Below are positions 8,385 to 16,954 of a stretch of 64,000 nucleotides of DNA, one piece after another (the stretch's first letter is position 1; each line of letters starts with the position of its first letter). The stretch is taken from positions 849,850-913,849 of the forward strand of contig NZ_LT904903.1 in NCBI RefSeq assembly GCF_900199725.1, in the 5' to 3' direction. The DNA comes from Cytobacillus massiliigabonensis (GTDB lineage: Bacteria > Bacillota > Bacilli > Bacillales > Cytobacillaceae). The position numbers and the translations under genes were made by a program. A model generated the notes under the pieces. The model was given only the letters and a program-made list of their open reading frames with translations. It was not told where the DNA came from and did no database searches.

Positions 8385-8427
8385 AAAAAATCTATGTACA
8401 TGTATAAGGGCATAGCTTTTTTTATCT
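8385..8427 (+). terminator. Terminator-like hairpin in the eps leader
   Basis: AAAAAATCTATG / CATAGCTTTTTTT with a 14-nt loop and seven T's, right after the proposed transcription start. It may end psuKG read-through or act as an attenuator. Confidence 0.5.
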
Positions 8428-8433
8428 TCGTGT

Positions 8434-8461
8434 GTTCTTTATTAAGAATTATTTGTTCTTT
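8434..8461. promoter_or_regulatory. Two further SinR-type heptamers
   Basis: GTTCTTT at 8434-8440 and 8455-8461, same orientation, 21 bp apart, i.e. two helical turns. Together with 8340-8346 they make three identical copies in 122 bp. Confidence 0.5.
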
Positions 8462-8463
8462 CC

Positions 8464-8584
8464 AATGGCAGGTGATGTCACCTTACCTCTATCAATGGTG
8501 GCACTCGGCTATATTGTGGGTTGGAATAAACCTTAGACGCCAAGTCGTCAAGAATGTGGTGTGAGGATGGGTTAGATGCCCAAT
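8464..8584 (+). ncRNA. EAR-like structured leader RNA
   Basis: A GC-richer island in an AT-rich leader with several local hairpins: AGGTGA-TG-TCACCT (8470-8483), GGTT-GGAATA-AACC (8520-8532), and GGG-TTAGAT-GCCC near the end (8569-8581). It sits in the leader of a polysaccharide operon whose first gene is an epsC homologue. In B. subtilis the eps-associated RNA (EAR), a processive antitermination element, lies just ahead of epsC. Size (~120 nt), place and multi-hairpin form fit, but I could not align it with the Rfam model, so the assignment is tentative. Confidence 0.5.
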
Positions 8585-8593
8585 TTATTAAAA

Positions 8594-8640
8594 TATTTAA
8601 CTATGATGTTTTGAGAAAAACATTATAGTTAAATACTTTT
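8594..8640 (+). terminator. Long hairpin just before epsC
   Basis: TATTTAACTATGATGTTTT and AAAACATTATAGTTAAATA form a ~19-bp stem with one mismatch and a tiny loop, followed by CTTTT. It is a terminator-like barrier between the EAR-like RNA and the first gene, the kind of site a processive antiterminator would have to pass. Confidence 0.6.
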
Positions 8641-8663
8641 AATACGAAGAAAGGGGGATATGG

Positions 8664-10481
8664 ATGGGGTATCGAAATCGTTTGTCTTTCCTAACCTTTA
8701 CTGACTCATTTATTGTACTTATTGGTATTTTTATCGGAAGCTTTTTATCGAATATGAATCTTGAAAGTACAAATCATTCAATATATATTTGTGCTTTTTT
8801 TTTATTATTTTCATATCATTTATTTAGCTATGGATATAAGCTTTATAAAAAGTCCTTGGAGTATGCGAGTATTGGAGAACTTATTGTTATTTTTAAAACG
8901 ATTTCATTATCAGTTTTATTAGTAGGTGCTGTTCAATTCTTTATAGATGGGACTGTGTACTTTCGTTTACTTACTGTTACTTGGATGCTGCATCTATTGC
9001 TCATAGGTGGATCAAGGTTTTGCTGGAGAATTGTCAGAAACAGAAAGAGAAAAGAGATGAATAATCGAAAAAGAACGTTAATCGTAGGTGCCGGTTCTGC
9101 AGGAAATATGGTAGCCAGACAGCTATTGCATAATCATACTGCAGAATTATTGCCTGTATGTTTTATCGATGATGATAAGAAGAAGCACCATTTAGATATC
9201 CTTGGTGTTCCTGTTATTGGGGGAAGAGAGCAAATAGAGAATGCAGTTCAGAAATACAAAGTTGATCATATTGTTATAGCGATTCCATCCTTGAATACCA
9301 AAGAATTAAATAAAATATTTCAACTATGTGTGAAAACAAGACGAAAAACCCAAACCATTCCTATGCTTGAGGATTTAATGACTGGAAAAATTGCGATTAA
9401 CCAATTTCGGGATGTTCAAGTAGAAGACCTGTTAGGAAGAGAACCTGTTGAATTGGATGTTGAAGGGGTTTCAGAATATATCACTAATAAAGTTATTTTA
9501 ATTACAGGTGCAGGAGGTTCCATCGGTTCTGAGATTTGTCGGCAAGTGTCCCTTTTTCAGCCGAAAAAGCTGATTTTATTAGGACATGGTGAAAATAGTA
9601 TTTATTTGATCAAGATGGAGTTAGAGGGTGCATATGGTAATAAGGGCATTGAGTTTTGTACGGAAATTGCAGATATTCAGGACAGTGATAAGATGATGCA
9701 TGTTATGAATAAGCATCGTCCGAATGTTGTCTATCATGCAGCAGCACACAAACATGTTCCTTTAATGGAATGTAATCCAGAAGAAGCAGTCAAAAACAAT
9801 GTAATTGGAACATTAAATGTTGCAAATGCAGCAAGCTGGAATCATGTTGGAATTTTCGTAATGATTTCTACTGATAAGGCTGTTAATCCCACAAGTGTAA
9901 TGGGGGCAACAAAACGATTGGCTGAAATGATTATTCAACATATGAATAGCAGCAATACAAAATTTGTGGCTGTTCGTTTTGGCAATGTTTTAGGCAGCAG
10001 AGGGAGTGTCATTCCTCTTTTTAAAAAGCAGATTCAAAAAGGGGGACCAGTTACTGTTACCCATCCTGAAATGATTCGTTATTTTATGACGATACCTGAA
10101 GCATCAAGACTTGTTATTCAAGCAGGAGCATTAGCTAAAGGGGGAGAAATTTTCGTTTTAGATATGGGGGAACCAGTAAAAATAGTTGATCTTGCCAAAA
10201 ATCTCATTCGATTATCAGGACATTCTGTTGAAGAAATAGGGATTGAGTATACTGGAATAAGACCAGGTGAAAAATTATTTGAAGAGCTGCTGAAGGCGGA
10301 TGAAGTACATGAACAGCAGGTGTATCCCAACATATATGTTGGGAAATTTTTAAATCAAAGCACAGATCCGATTATGCAGTTAATTGAAGAGTATACACAT
10401 ATGGATAGTGACACTTTAAAGGGAAAACTGCTTTTCCTAAGTAATCATTATGCTGGTGAGAGAAAGTTAGTCGTTCATTAG
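8664..10481 (+). CDS. epsC: Membrane-bound UDP-sugar 4,6-dehydratase (EpsC/CapD family)
   Basis: Probably converts UDP-GlcNAc to the 4-keto-6-deoxy sugar, the first step towards bacillosamine-type sugars. It is 605 aa: four N-terminal membrane helices (about 8-115), a CoA-binding-like Rossmann domain (GAGSAGNMVARQL, about 135-245), then an extended SDR domain from about 280 with GAGGSIGSEICRQ, HKHVPLMECNPEEAV and TDKAVNPTSVMGATKR. The Met in place of the usual Tyr of YxxxK is normal for this family. ATG 8664 has AAAGGGGGAT upstream. It opens the polysaccharide operon behind the structured leader; the aminotransferase at 11474 is its natural partner. Confidence 0.88.
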   Translation: MGYRNRLSFLTFTDSFIVLIGIFIGSFLSNMNLESTNHSIYICAFFLLFSYHLFSYGYKLYKKSLEYASIGELIVIFKTISLSVLLVGAVQFFIDGTVYFRLLTVTWMLHLLLIGGSRFCWRIVRNRKRKEMNNRKRTLIVGAGSAGNMVARQLLHNHTAELLPVCFIDDDKKKHHLDILGVPVIGGREQIENAVQKYKVDHIVIAIPSLNTKELNKIFQLCVKTRRKTQTIPMLEDLMTGKIAINQFRDVQVEDLLGREPVELDVEGVSEYITNKVILITGAGGSIGSEICRQVSLFQPKKLILLGHGENSIYLIKMELEGAYGNKGIEFCTEIADIQDSDKMMHVMNKHRPNVVYHAAAHKHVPLMECNPEEAVKNNVIGTLNVANAASWNHVGIFVMISTDKAVNPTSVMGATKRLAEMIIQHMNSSNTKFVAVRFGNVLGSRGSVIPLFKKQIQKGGPVTVTHPEMIRYFMTIPEASRLVIQAGALAKGGEIFVLDMGEPVKIVDLAKNLIRLSGHSVEEIGIEYTGIRPGEKLFEELLKADEVHEQQVYPNIYVGKFLNQSTDPIMQLIEEYTHMDSDTLKGKLLFLSNHYAGERKLVVH

Positions 10482-10508
10482 CTAATTGGAATAAAGGAGT
10501 TGGTCTAT

Positions 10509-11399
10509 GTGAAGGTTAGAAAAGCAATTATTCCAGCAGCCGGTTTAGGTACACGATTTCTCCCAGCTACAAAAGCACAGCCAAAGGAAATGCTCCCAAT
10601 TGTTGATAAACCAACAATCCAATTTATTGTGGAAGAAGCAATTGAATCTGGAATTGAAGATATTATCATTGTAACAGGAAGGGGAAAACGGGCAATAGAA
10701 GACCATTTTGACAAGTCATATGAACTAGAAGAAATATTATTAAAGAAGAATAAACATGAATTATTAGATAATATAACCAGAATCTCAAATTTAGCAAATA
10801 TCCATTATATCAGGCAAAAGGAGGCCAAGGGATTAGGAGATGCCATTTTTTGTGCAAATAGATTTATAGGTGAAGAACCTTTTGCAGTTCTATTAGGGGA
10901 TGATATTGTTAGATCCTCTACACCATGTTTAAAGCAGCTGATGCAAGTTTTTGAAAGGTATAGTACTTCAGTTGTAGGGGTACAGGAAATAAATAGAGAA
11001 GATGTAAACAAATATGGAATCATAGAACCAAGGAATATACTTTCAGATAATAATAAAGTAATTTCTGTAAAAAAATTAATCGAAAAACCATCTATTGAAG
11101 AAGCGCCATCTAATTATGCAATTTTAGGAAGGTATATTTTGAAACCTGAAATTTTTGGAATATTAGAAAATATAACACCGGGGACAGGTGGAGAAATTCA
11201 ATTAACAGACGCTATCAATCTTTTAAATGAAAAACAAGAGGTCATTGCTTTTGACTTTGAAGGCAAACGCTATGATCTTGGTGATAGGCTTGGCTTTGTT
11301 AAAGCTACTATCGACTTTGCCTTAGAAAGAGAGGATATGCAAAATGATATTTTATCCTATTTAGGTCAGGTTGTGGATGAGAGAAGGATTTCGCAATAG
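10509..11399 (+). CDS. UTP-glucose-1-phosphate uridylyltransferase
   Basis: Makes UDP-glucose from UTP and glucose 1-phosphate for the polysaccharide. It is a 296-aa GalU/GtaB-type nucleotidyltransferase, with [22 protein letters not shown] at the N-terminus (nucleotide loop and catalytic Lys), [14 protein letters not shown], and EIQLTDAI near the end. GTG 10509 is chosen because AAGGAG lies 9 nt before it; an upstream in-frame TTG (10500) directly abuts that site. It is second in the operon, 27 bp after epsC. The chromosome should also carry a housekeeping gtaB, so this is likely a dedicated copy. Confidence 0.92.
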   Translation: MKVRKAIIPAAGLGTRFLPATKAQPKEMLPIVDKPTIQFIVEEAIESGIEDIIIVTGRGKRAIEDHFDKSYELEEILLKKNKHELLDNITRISNLANIHYIRQKEAKGLGDAIFCANRFIGEEPFAVLLGDDIVRSSTPCLKQLMQVFERYSTSVVGVQEINREDVNKYGIIEPRNILSDNNKVISVKKLIEKPSIEEAPSNYAILGRYILKPEIFGILENITPGTGGEIQLTDAINLLNEKQEVIAFDFEGKRYDLGDRLGFVKATIDFALEREDMQNDILSYLGQVVDERRISQ

Positions 11400-11473
11400 A
11401 CAATTAAGGAGTAGAACTGAAAGGCGGACTATTTAATTTAATATGATCGCATTGTCATGGGGAGTTGTTTATC

Positions 11474-12628
11474 TTGGCAAATACCGCAGTAAAAAAGAGA
11501 ATCCATCTTTCTCCTCCTCATATGAGCGGGAAAGAGGTTAAATATATTAATGATGCATTTTCCTCCAATTGGATTGCCCCATTAGGTCCAAATGTTGATG
11601 AGTTTGAAAGGGAAATAGCAAACTATGTAGGAGTCAAAGGTGCTGTTGCGGTGAGTTCTGGAACCGCAGCCATTCATTTGGCTCTTTCTCTATTGAATGT
11701 TCAAAAAGGGGATACCGTATTCTGCTCTAGTCTCACCTTTGTGGCAACGGCTAATCCAATTCTTTACCAGCAGGCAGAACCTGTATTTATTGATTCGGAA
11801 CCGGAGAGCTGGAATATGTCTGCAACTGCATTGAACAGAGCTTTTAAAGATGCTGAAAGACTAAATAAGCTTCCGAAGGCAGTGGTTATTGTTAACATTT
11901 ATGGGCAGTCTGCAAAAATGGATGAGCTTCTTGCCATCTGCAATCAATATCAAGTTCCTATTATTGAGGATGCAGCAGAATCGTTAGGTGCTTCCTATAA
12001 AGGAAAGGCAAGCGGCACTTTTGGAAAATTTGGCGTTTACTCCTTTAATGGCAATAAAATTATTACAACCTCTGGCGGCGGAATACTTGTCTCAAATCAG
12101 ACTGACGCATTAAAAAGAGCACGGTTTTTAGCTGCACAATCTAAAGAGCCAAAACCCTATTATCACCATAGTGAACTAGGATATAACTATCGTCTAAGCA
12201 ATATTCTCGCCGGAATTGGAAGAGGTCAATTAGAAGTATTGGACGAGAGAATCAGCGAAAGAAGGCGTATTTTCCAAGTTTATCAGCAAGAATTAGGAAG
12301 ATTGATAGGGGTAAATTTTATGCCGGAACTTGAAAATACTTTTTCTAATCGCTGGCTAACAGCATTGACAGTTGATGAGAATTTAACGGGGATGTCAATT
12401 AAAGAAGTACTTGCAGTCTTAGAAAATGAAAATATTGAAGCTAGACGAGTATGGAAGCCATTGCACTTGCAGCCGCTTTTTAAAGGCTGCAGATATTACT
12501 CTCATAACAAAGAGGAGCATGTTGCAGAACAGCTTTTTCAAACAGGAATTTGTTTGCCATCAGGATCGAATATGTCTAATGATGACCAAATGAGAGTCAT
12601 TGAATGCTTGAGAAGCAGCCTAAATTAA
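11474..12628 (+). CDS. PLP-dependent sugar aminotransferase (DegT/DnrJ/EryC1 family)
   Basis: Transfers an amino group to a 4-keto sugar nucleotide; beside EpsC it probably makes UDP-4-amino-sugar, like EpsN/PglE. It is 384 aa with VSSGTAAIHLALSLL (cofactor phosphate), EDAAESLGASY and the Schiff-base lysine in FNGNKIITTSGGG. A TTG at 11474, nine bases after GGGGAG, fits best; the TTG at 11465 touches the ribosome site. The C-terminal ARRVWKPLHLQPLF is the family's substrate-loop motif. No acetyltransferase of EpsM type was seen in the cluster, so the later acetylation step may be provided elsewhere. Confidence 0.9.
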   Translation: MANTAVKKRIHLSPPHMSGKEVKYINDAFSSNWIAPLGPNVDEFEREIANYVGVKGAVAVSSGTAAIHLALSLLNVQKGDTVFCSSLTFVATANPILYQQAEPVFIDSEPESWNMSATALNRAFKDAERLNKLPKAVVIVNIYGQSAKMDELLAICNQYQVPIIEDAAESLGASYKGKASGTFGKFGVYSFNGNKIITTSGGGILVSNQTDALKRARFLAAQSKEPKPYYHHSELGYNYRLSNILAGIGRGQLEVLDERISERRRIFQVYQQELGRLIGVNFMPELENTFSNRWLTALTVDENLTGMSIKEVLAVLENENIEARRVWKPLHLQPLFKGCRYYSHNKEEHVAEQLFQTGICLPSGSNMSNDDQMRVIECLRSSLN

Positions 12629-12697
12629 TATTGTTAGGAGAAATTAAGGACAGTGAAGTGAACGATAAACGACAAAGCTAAGTAAAGAGGTAAATAA

Positions 12698-13054
12698 ATG
12701 ATTGGAAATAATATAGCGAGAATCAGGAAAAAGAGAGGCTATACCCTTTCGGAGTTTGCAGAACTAGCTGATATATCAAAGTCCTATTTAAGCAATATCG
12801 AACGGAATATAAATAAAAATCCATCCCTTGATGTCATGCAAAAAATTGCATCTGTTTTAAATGTTGACCTAATCACGCTGTTAAAAACTGGCAGAGATAG
12901 TAACACTCATCAATATATTGAACAAGAGTGGATTGAAATCTTCAATGAATTAAAGGATTTAGGAATTGAAAAGGACCAAATTCAGGAATACAAGATGCTG
13001 ATAGAATTTATTAAGTGGCAGAAGGAAAACGCTAGTCCGATTGAAGGCAAATAA
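12698..13054 (+). CDS. SinR/SlrR-type XRE regulator inside the eps operon
   Basis: A 118-aa DNA-binding protein. Residues 1-62 are a SinR-like helix-turn-helix (YTLSEFAELADISKSYLSNIERN with N..PSLDVMQKIASVLNV). The C-terminal part (EWIEIFNELKDLGIEKDQIQEYKMLIEFIKWQ) resembles the SinI/SinR dimerisation helices. It is clearly related to, but distinct from, the sinR gene at 37.3 kb. It lies next to the epsA homologue, as slrR does in B. subtilis, but here is co-directional and within the gene run. It could pair with SinR, with either SinI-like peptide, or form a feedback loop on this operon; which of these applies is unknown. Confidence 0.85.
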   Translation: MIGNNIARIRKKRGYTLSEFAELADISKSYLSNIERNINKNPSLDVMQKIASVLNVDLITLLKTGRDSNTHQYIEQEWIEIFNELKDLGIEKDQIQEYKMLIEFIKWQKENASPIEGK

Positions 13055-13110
13055 ATTGCTGGTTTTCTTGTGAATGATGTATGACAGGAAGAATATATAT
13101 GGAGGTTCAC

Positions 13111-13836
13111 ATGGAAGAAACCATTACATTAAAGGAATTTTTTGGAATCCTGAAAAAGCGCTGGCTGTTAATTGTGCTCATTCCATTGTTCACAGGATTA
13201 ACTGCTTTCATTATTTCTTATTATGTGATTACACCTATTTACCAGGCTTCAACACAAATTTTAGTCAATCCAAAAAATTCAGAAGTAGATATAACCCAAT
13301 TAAGAAGCAATGTCGATTTAATAAATACGTATAGTGTCATCATCAAAAGCCCGGCGGTACTTGATAAGGTGATTAATGATCTTGATCTAATAGAAAGCAC
13401 CGAACAGCTTACAAATAAAGTAGCGATCAGCATGCAAGAAAATTCACAGGTTTTTTCGGTAACTGTTGAAGATAAGAATGCTGAAAAAGCAGCCGAAATT
13501 GCAAATTCAATTTCTGCAACGTTTCAGAGGGAAATTATCAGCATTATGAATGTTGATAATGTTAACATACTAGCAAAAGCTGAATTGGAGAATTCACCCA
13601 AACCAGTAAGCCCTAATCCATTATGGAATATTACAATAGCGATCGTAATTGGTGTAATGGCTGCAATCGGAATAGCATGTCTTTTGGAATACTTAGACAA
13701 CACGATGAAGGATGGGGAGGATGTTGAAAAATATCTTGGACTTCCTGTGTTAGGCTCCATTCAAAAAATCGCGCCAAAAAGAGGAAAGACTGAAGCAAAA
13801 ATACAAATGAACGGAGGTAAAACCCTTGAGTCGTAG
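13111..13836 (+). CDS. epsA: Wzz-type chain-length/kinase-activator protein (EpsA/YveK-like)
   Basis: Membrane protein controlling polysaccharide polymerisation and activating the following tyrosine kinase. From ATG 13111 (TGGAGG six bases upstream) it has 241 aa: a first helix at about 20-42 (RWLLIVLIPLFTGLTAF), an external domain, and a second helix at about 170-195 just after the conserved PxxPxxPN segment (PKPVSPNPLWN). A cytosolic tail follows. An earlier in-frame ATG (13081) lacks a ribosome site. It overlaps the kinase gene by 11 bp. Confidence 0.9.
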   Translation: MEETITLKEFFGILKKRWLLIVLIPLFTGLTAFIISYYVITPIYQASTQILVNPKNSEVDITQLRSNVDLINTYSVIIKSPAVLDKVINDLDLIESTEQLTNKVAISMQENSQVFSVTVEDKNAEKAAEIANSISATFQREIISIMNVDNVNILAKAELENSPKPVSPNPLWNITIAIVIGVMAAIGIACLLEYLDNTMKDGEDVEKYLGLPVLGSIQKIAPKRGKTEAKIQMNGGKTLES

Positions 13837-14515
13837 CTTAAAAAATAAAAAGAAAAACTCAGTCCCATTGATCGCTTACAATGAGCCAAAAGGTGCGATA
13901 TCTGAACAATATCGGCTAGTTAGAACGAATATAGAATTTTCCTCCGTAGATGAGGAAATAAAATTAATAATGGTTACCTCACCAGAGCCTTCTGATGGGA
14001 AATCGACTACAGCTGCAAATCTGGCAATTGTCCTCGCACAACAAGGAAAACAAGTATTACTTGTAGATGCAGATTTAAGGAAACCCTCTATTCATTATAC
14101 CTTTAATATTAGCAATATCGTAGGATTAACAAGTGTCCTAGCAAGGAAAGAAAGCTTAGATAAGGCTATATCAAATTCGTATATTCCAAATTTAGATGTA
14201 TTAACAAGCGGTGCGATACCTCCAAATCCATCAGAGCTTTTAAATTCTAAAGCAATGGATGTCTTGCTGCATGAACTGCGAAAAAAGTTTGATTACGTTG
14301 TTTTTGATACCCCGCCTGTTCTAGCTGTAACAGATCCACAGGTTTTGGCCAATAAGTGTGATGGTGTTGTCTTTGTCATATATAGTGGGAAAACAACGAA
14401 GGATAAAGCTTTTAAAGCAAAGGAATTGTTAGACAAGTTAAAAACGCAGCTTCTTGGGGTAGTTGTTAATGGAGTGGAACTCAAAAAGGCTGAATTTTAT
14501 GGCCAATATGGTTGA
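13826..14515 (+). CDS. epsB: Bacterial tyrosine kinase (EpsB/CpsD-like)
   Basis: A BY-kinase that autophosphorylates and tunes polysaccharide export with its membrane partner. It is 229 aa. Walker A is SPEPSDGKSTTAANLA (about 54-69), Walker A' LLVDADLRKP (about 82-91), Walker B DYVVFDTPP. Start is TTG 13826 with GGAGG nine bases upstream, overlapping epsA. The C-terminus FYGQYG has only two tyrosines, fewer than the usual Tyr cluster, so phosphorylation there may be limited. Next comes a PHP phosphatase gene, completing the standard trio. Confidence 0.92.
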   Translation: MSRSLKNKKKNSVPLIAYNEPKGAISEQYRLVRTNIEFSSVDEEIKLIMVTSPEPSDGKSTTAANLAIVLAQQGKQVLLVDADLRKPSIHYTFNISNIVGLTSVLARKESLDKAISNSYIPNLDVLTSGAIPPNPSELLNSKAMDVLLHELRKKFDYVVFDTPPVLAVTDPQVLANKCDGVVFVIYSGKTTKDKAFKAKELLDKLKTQLLGVVVNGVELKKAEFYGQYG

Positions 14516-14547
14516 TTGCAAACATATTGAAGGGAGTTTGGGTATGA

Positions 14548-15318
14548 TTGGTTGATATACACTGTCACATTTTATCAGGGGTTGATGATGGTCCTGATAA
14601 TTACATGATCTTTAAAGAGATGGCAAATAGGGCAGTAAGTGAAGGAATTACCCGTCTTTTTGCGACCCCGCATCATTTAAATGGAAAATATGAAAATAAA
14701 AAAATAGATGTATTAAAGTATGTTGATCTTTTTAATGGGTACTTAAAAAAAGAAAATATCCCCCTTGTTATCCTTCCGGGGCAAGAGCTGAGGATTCATA
14801 GGGAAATCTTCCACACTATAGAAAAAGATGAAGTACTCACTCTAGGCAATCAAAATAAATATTTATTATTGGAACTGCCTTCAGGGGAAGTTCCCGATTA
14901 TACACTTGAAGTAGTCTACGAATTATTACTAAAAGGAATTACTCCAATTATTGTCCACCCAGAAAGAAATAGAGGATTACTTTCGGATAACAATCTTCTA
15001 TATGAGTTAGTTCAGGAGGGAGCATTGACTCAACTGACTGCTGGCAGTATGATCGGTCAATTTGGCAAAAAGGTCAAGTCCTTTTCAGAAAAAATTATTG
15101 AACATCACTTATCCCATTTCATTGCTTCTGATGCTCATAATGTTCATACAAGAGGCTTCTGTCTCCAATCTGCCTATGAGCGAATTGCCAATCTATATGG
15201 GATCCATCAGACGTATTATTTTAAAGAGAATGCAGAATTGCTTATCAACGGACAGCATATTATTACCCAGAAGCCGCTTCCAATTAGAAAAAAAATATTT
15301 GGGCTTTTTTATTCGTGA
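14548..15318 (+). CDS. PHP-type tyrosine phosphatase (CpsB/YwqE family)
   Basis: Manganese-dependent phosphatase that dephosphorylates the BY-kinase. It is 256 aa with metal ligands in VDIHCHILSGVDDGP at the very start, the invariant TPHH, PGQELR, IVHPERN, and ASDAHN towards the end. Start is taken as TTG 14548 (the family begins MIDIHCHIL); AAGGGAG lies 12 nt upstream, a rather long spacing. It follows epsB at 32 bp. Assignment is secure. Confidence 0.9.
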   Translation: MVDIHCHILSGVDDGPDNYMIFKEMANRAVSEGITRLFATPHHLNGKYENKKIDVLKYVDLFNGYLKKENIPLVILPGQELRIHREIFHTIEKDEVLTLGNQNKYLLLELPSGEVPDYTLEVVYELLLKGITPIIVHPERNRGLLSDNNLLYELVQEGALTQLTAGSMIGQFGKKVKSFSEKIIEHHLSHFIASDAHNVHTRGFCLQSAYERIANLYGIHQTYYFKENAELLINGQHIITQKPLPIRKKIFGLFYS

Positions 15319-15356
15319 TATAAAGTTAGCAGTTTTATTTTAAAGGAGAATAAGGA

Positions 15357-16889
15357 GTGAACCGTAGAAAAGTAATAGTTAGTAGCATGGCAGTGTTCAT
15401 CCTGTTTATTGTATTCATTATTCAAAAGGAAGAGACGAATATGGCTGACAATACAGATACAGACGAGTGGGTTCCTGATGATTCGTATCTTAGAGAAAAT
15501 GGAATAAATGTTGTTGAATATGGTGTAAAAGGCGATGGAATAGCGGATGATACGGTAAATTTTCAACGGGCGATAGATCATGCTGCAGAAAATAATAAAA
15601 TTTTGATTGTGCCTGCTAAAACCTATTTAGTAAGTCCCTTAAAATACAGAGATTCCACTTCTTCAGATTGGTGGTGCCTCTCGATCCCAAGTGATGCAAA
15701 AATCTATTTTGAGCCGGGGGCTCTATTAAAGCTTGTTGATCATGCACCCCAAAAAACACGTGTATTAGTAATAAGTGAGGTCTCAAATGTAAATATATAT
15801 GGACGTGTTGAAGTAGATGGGAGTGCACATACTGTTGTAAATGGGAATGAACATATGCATGGAATATTTATTTATGATGCAAAACGGATTTTTATCGAAT
15901 CTGCATACGCATATAATACTTATGGGGATAATCTCTTTGTTGGCGGAACAGAGGAGAACTATTCAGAATTTGTAACAATCAACTATTTTAAAGGGGTAAA
16001 AGCGGGAAGAAAGAATGTAGTAATCCATTATGTAGATCAATTGCATATAGGAACAGCTATTTTGGATAACTCTGCAGGTGGTGTAGACGGGAACTGGACT
16101 GGAGAAAATTCCTTAGACTTGGAACCAGATGGTTATAAGGGAAAAAAGAAGTTCTATCAGCGAATCGATTACTTATCAACCTATGGAAAGGGCAATGATT
16201 TTACAGTCGGCACAAAAAGAGAGTTAGCAGATAAGTGGATTCTAGAAATAGATCAATTTAATGTATCAATAATGGAAGGCACTTCTGGCGGATTGCAATC
16301 TTATGCATCGACATTAAAAATTGGGAAATTATTTATGAAATCTTCAGCTAATAATGGGGATAATGATTTAGACCTAAGCTATTCAGCCAATTGGACAATT
16401 GATGAGGCATACTTTTTAAATGGGAAAGGGTATGTGATATCGGCAAAAGAGCAGCGAAAAGAAAAACCAAATTTAAAAATTAGAAAGCTTTTTATCTCGA
16501 AGCCAGATGGAAAAGGTCTTGAATTATGGGGAGCCGATGCATCAATTGAATATCTGGAGGCAAATACGATTCAAGGCGAGGTTTTAAACGTGTTTGCAAC
16601 GAATAAGCAGCACGTTTCGATAGAAAATATGGTTACAAGAAATTCGGGGAGAAAAGAACTTATTGCCATTTCTGACTATGGTTTTCAGCCGACTGTAAAT
16701 ATAGAAAATTTACTCGTGTCAGATGATCGATTAAAAAAAGTGGAACATATTTTATATTTAAAAACACAAAAAGCAGCGGATGGAGTTTATATTGCGAATA
16801 TCCAAAATTATAATCGTTTAAACATGCTTTCATTCGGTCCTGCTGTGAAGCGTAAAGAGGCAGACATACAAAAAGGAGATGGCTCATAA
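15357..16889 (+). CDS. Exported pectate-lyase-like beta-helix protein
   Basis: 510 aa with an N-terminal membrane anchor/signal (about 8-23, SSMAVFILFIVFIIQ) and a right-handed parallel beta-helix starting NVVEYGVKGDGIADDTVNFQRAID, the hallmark of the pectate-lyase superfamily (PF12708 type). The GDG-DDT-Q pattern is well conserved. Its place in the cluster suggests it trims, epimerises or binds the exported polysaccharide, as polysaccharide lyases in other capsule loci do. Catalytic residues cannot be named from sequence alone. GTG 15357 has AAAGGAG 8 nt upstream. A strong terminator follows directly, inside the gene run. Confidence 0.75.
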   Translation: MNRRKVIVSSMAVFILFIVFIIQKEETNMADNTDTDEWVPDDSYLRENGINVVEYGVKGDGIADDTVNFQRAIDHAAENNKILIVPAKTYLVSPLKYRDSTSSDWWCLSIPSDAKIYFEPGALLKLVDHAPQKTRVLVISEVSNVNIYGRVEVDGSAHTVVNGNEHMHGIFIYDAKRIFIESAYAYNTYGDNLFVGGTEENYSEFVTINYFKGVKAGRKNVVIHYVDQLHIGTAILDNSAGGVDGNWTGENSLDLEPDGYKGKKKFYQRIDYLSTYGKGNDFTVGTKRELADKWILEIDQFNVSIMEGTSGGLQSYASTLKIGKLFMKSSANNGDNDLDLSYSANWTIDEAYFLNGKGYVISAKEQRKEKPNLKIRKLFISKPDGKGLELWGADASIEYLEANTIQGEVLNVFATNKQHVSIENMVTRNSGRKELIAISDYGFQPTVNIENLLVSDDRLKKVEHILYLKTQKAADGVYIANIQNYNRLNMLSFGPAVKRKEADIQKGDGS

Positions 16890-16908
16890 AACCATCTCTT
16901 TTTATTTT
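16877..16908 (+). terminator. Internal terminator in the polysaccharide cluster
   Basis: GAGATGG / CCATCTCTTTTTATTTTT with an 8-nt loop; the left arm includes the last codons of the beta-helix gene. A classic intrinsic terminator 46 bp before the polymerase gene. Confidence 0.85.
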
Positions 16909-16954
16909 TGAAAAATACAGACGGAAAAGAATAAAAGGCGGTGAGGGGAAATAA

